This document shows positions 5,095 through 6,654 of a stretch of DNA of 6,654 nt, one piece after another. The position numbers and the translations under genes were made by a program. The notes beneath the pieces were generated by a model. That model was not told the origin of the DNA and searched no databases. It saw only the letters and a list, made by a program, of their open reading frames with translations. Each line of letters begins with the position of its first letter. The first letter of the stretch is position 1. This stretch comes from Thioalkalivibrio sp. (GTDB lineage: Bacteria > Pseudomonadota > Gammaproteobacteria > Ectothiorhodospirales > Ectothiorhodospiraceae), in the NCBI GenBank assembly GCA_003550945.1, contig PULL01000221.1, positions 1-6,654 of the forward strand. Direction: 5' to 3'.

Positions 5095-6654
5095 ATGAAC
5101 GCGTTCACAGACACCCTTCGCAACGTCGGCAAGGCGGGCATGGTCACGCCGCTGCTGCTGATGGCGCTGCTGACGATGCTGGTGATCCCGCTGCCGCCGC
5201 TGGCGCTGGACGTGCTGTTCACCTTCAATATCGCGCTGTCCCTGGTCGTGATCCTGGTCGCGGTGTATACCCCGCGGCCGCTGGAGTTCGCGGTATTCCC
5301 GACCGTGCTGCTGGTCGCGACGCTGCTGCGGCTCGCGCTGAACGTCGCCTCCACCCGCGTGATCCTGCTCGACGGGCACACCGGGACCGACGCCGCGGGC
5401 AACGTGATCCAGGCGTTCGGCGATTTCGTCGTCGGCGGCAACTACGCGGTCGGTCTGGTCGTGTTCCTGATCCTGGTGATCATCAACTTCGTCGTGGTGA
5501 CCAAGGGTGCGGGGCGGGTCTCCGAGGTCAGCGCCCGGTTCACGCTGGACGCGATGCCCGGCAAGCAGATGGCGATCGACGCAGATCTGAACGCGGGCCT
5601 GATCTCCCAGGACGAGGCGCGCCGCCGCCGCGACGAAATCGCGCAGGAAGCGGACTTCTACGGCTCGATGGATGGTGCGAGCAAGTTCGTGCGCGGCGAC
5701 GCGATCGCCGGCATCCTGATCCTCGCGATCAACATCATTGGCGGGCTGGTGATCGGCACGATGCAGCACGCGATGGCGCTCGGGGACGCAGCCACGAACT
5801 ACGTGCTGCTGACCATCGGCGACGGCCTGGTCGCGCAGATTCCGTCGCTGCTGCTGTCGTCGGCCACGGCGATCATCGTCACCCGCGTGTCCGCCTCGCA
5901 GGACATGGGCCGGCAGGTGTTCCAGCAGATGTTCGCGACCCCGAAGGCGATGTACGTCGCATCCGGTGTGGTCGGCTCGCTGGGGCTGGTGCCGGGGATG
6001 CCGAACATGGTCTTCCTGTCGCTCGCGGGCCTGATGGCCTCCAGCGCCTACCTGAACGCGCAGCGGCGGGCCGCGGAGGAGGCGGACCTGGAGCCGGTGG
6101 TCGCGTCGGGGCCGCCGTCCAGCCCCGAGCTGCGCGAGCTGTCCTGGGATGACGTGCCGCCGGTCGATCTGGTCGGGCTCGAGGTCGGCTACCGCCTGAT
6201 TCCGCTGGTGGACCGCAGCCAGGGCGGCCAGCTGATGGGCCGGATCAAGGGCGTGCGGCGCAAGCTGTCGCAGGAACTCGGCTTCCTGATCCAGCCGGTG
6301 CACATCCGGGACGATCTCGATCTGGGTCCGAACCACTACCGGATCACGCTGATGGGTGTGACCGCGGGCGAGGGCGAGGTCTATCCGGATCAGGAACTGG
6401 CGATCAATCCCGGTCGCGTGTTCGGCGAGATCCAGGGCACGCCGACCAAAGATCCGACCTTCGGGCTCGACGCCGTCTGGATCGACCCGGCCCTGCGCGA
6501 GCAGGCGCAGGGTCTGGGCTACACGGTCGTGGACGCCGGTACCGTCGTCGCGACGCACCTGTCGCAGACGCTGAAAGAACACGCGCAGAAGCTGCTCGGG
6601 CACGAAGAAGTGCAGCACATGCTGGACGCATTGGCGCGGCAGTCGCCGAAACTG
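5095..6654 (+). CDS. flhA: Flagellar export gate protein FlhA, 5' part (cut by window end)
   Basis: The first 520 residues of a protein that is normally about 690-700 long; the frame is open to the last base, so the gene continues beyond the window. FlhA forms a nine-subunit ring in the export apparatus, uses the proton motive force and receives chaperone-substrate complexes on its cytoplasmic domain. Eight hydrophobic helices fall between about residues 17 and 320. The large cytoplasmic loop holds the FHIPEP-family signature (SEVSARFTLDAMPGKQMAID, then ADLNAG, at 143-167). It also holds FVRGDAIAGI with Asp202, which by motif matches the essential Asp known in Salmonella FlhA. From about 350 the cytoplasmic domain begins with SWDDVPPVDLVGLEVGYRLI (350-369). 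The ATG has GAGGA (5083-5087) seven bases upstream and lies three bases after the flhB stop. Confidence 0.98.
   Translation, partial: MNAFTDTLRNVGKAGMVTPLLLMALLTMLVIPLPPLALDVLFTFNIALSLVVILVAVYTPRPLEFAVFPTVLLVATLLRLALNVASTRVILLDGHTGTDAAGNVIQAFGDFVVGGNYAVGLVVFLILVIINFVVVTKGAGRVSEVSARFTLDAMPGKQMAIDADLNAGLISQDEARRRRDEIAQEADFYGSMDGASKFVRGDAIAGILILAINIIGGLVIGTMQHAMALGDAATNYVLLTIGDGLVAQIPSLLLSSATAIIVTRVSASQDMGRQVFQQMFATPKAMYVASGVVGSLGLVPGMPNMVFLSLAGLMASSAYLNAQRRAAEEADLEPVVASGPPSSPELRELSWDDVPPVDLVGLEVGYRLIPLVDRSQGGQLMGRIKGVRRKLSQELGFLIQPVHIRDDLDLGPNHYRITLMGVTAGEGEVYPDQELAINPGRVFGEIQGTPTKDPTFGLDAVWIDPALREQAQGLGYTVVDAGTVVATHLSQTLKEHAQKLLGHEEVQHMLDALARQSPKL

Noticed and set aside
4447..6618. A 723-codon open frame on the minus strand opposite flhB and flhA
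   Set aside because: The + strand encodes clearly conserved FlhB and FlhA through the whole stretch. The minus-strand product is rich in His, Gln, Arg and Asp with no recognisable domain, the usual shadow of strong G/C third-position bias.

Overview
The window is a flagellar export and motor-switch operon. All genes lie on the + strand in the order fliL (3' end only), fliM, fliN, fliO, fliP, fliQ, fliR, flhB, flhA (5' three quarters). The DNA is GC-rich by eye, with strong C/G preference at third codon positions. Having flhB and flhA directly behind fliR, rather than in a separate flhBAE operon as in enteric bacteria, is the arrangement known from Pseudomonas, Vibrio and many other polarly flagellated gammaproteobacteria. 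The protein sequences also look gammaproteobacterial. A high-GC, non-enteric gammaproteobacterium (for example a Chromatiales/Ectothiorhodospiraceae-like or pseudomonad-like lineage) is the best guess, but the genus cannot be fixed from this window.

Layout: positions 1-111 hold the last 36 codons of fliL. Positions 119-1525 hold fliM and fliN, whose products form the cytoplasmic C-ring (switch) that binds CheY-P and sets rotation direction. Positions 1525-2070 hold fliO, a membrane-anchored assembly factor for FliP. Positions 2067-3933 hold fliP, fliQ and fliR, the core of the export gate in the basal body membrane. Positions 3937-5091 hold flhB, the substrate-specificity switch with its NPTH self-cleavage motif. 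From 5095 to the window end lies flhA, the large export-gate protein, cut at residue 520. There is no gene-free stretch over 300 bases; the largest gap between major genes is 54 bases (fliP-fliQ).

The genes are packed for coupled translation: the fliM Shine-Dalgarno overlaps the fliL stop, fliN/fliO share TAATG, fliO/fliP overlap by four bases (GTGA), and fliR/flhB and flhB/flhA are separated by three bases each. No promoter or terminator was seen inside, so the block is most likely one long transcript started upstream of the window. The one break in packing, between fliP and fliQ, is spanned exactly by a 16-codon open frame. It starts in an ATGA overlap with the fliP stop and ends inside an eight-base consensus Shine-Dalgarno for fliQ, and is the most interesting local detail. 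I see no sign of a new system, mobile element, RNA gene or CRISPR; otherwise this is an ordinary, intact flagellar operon.
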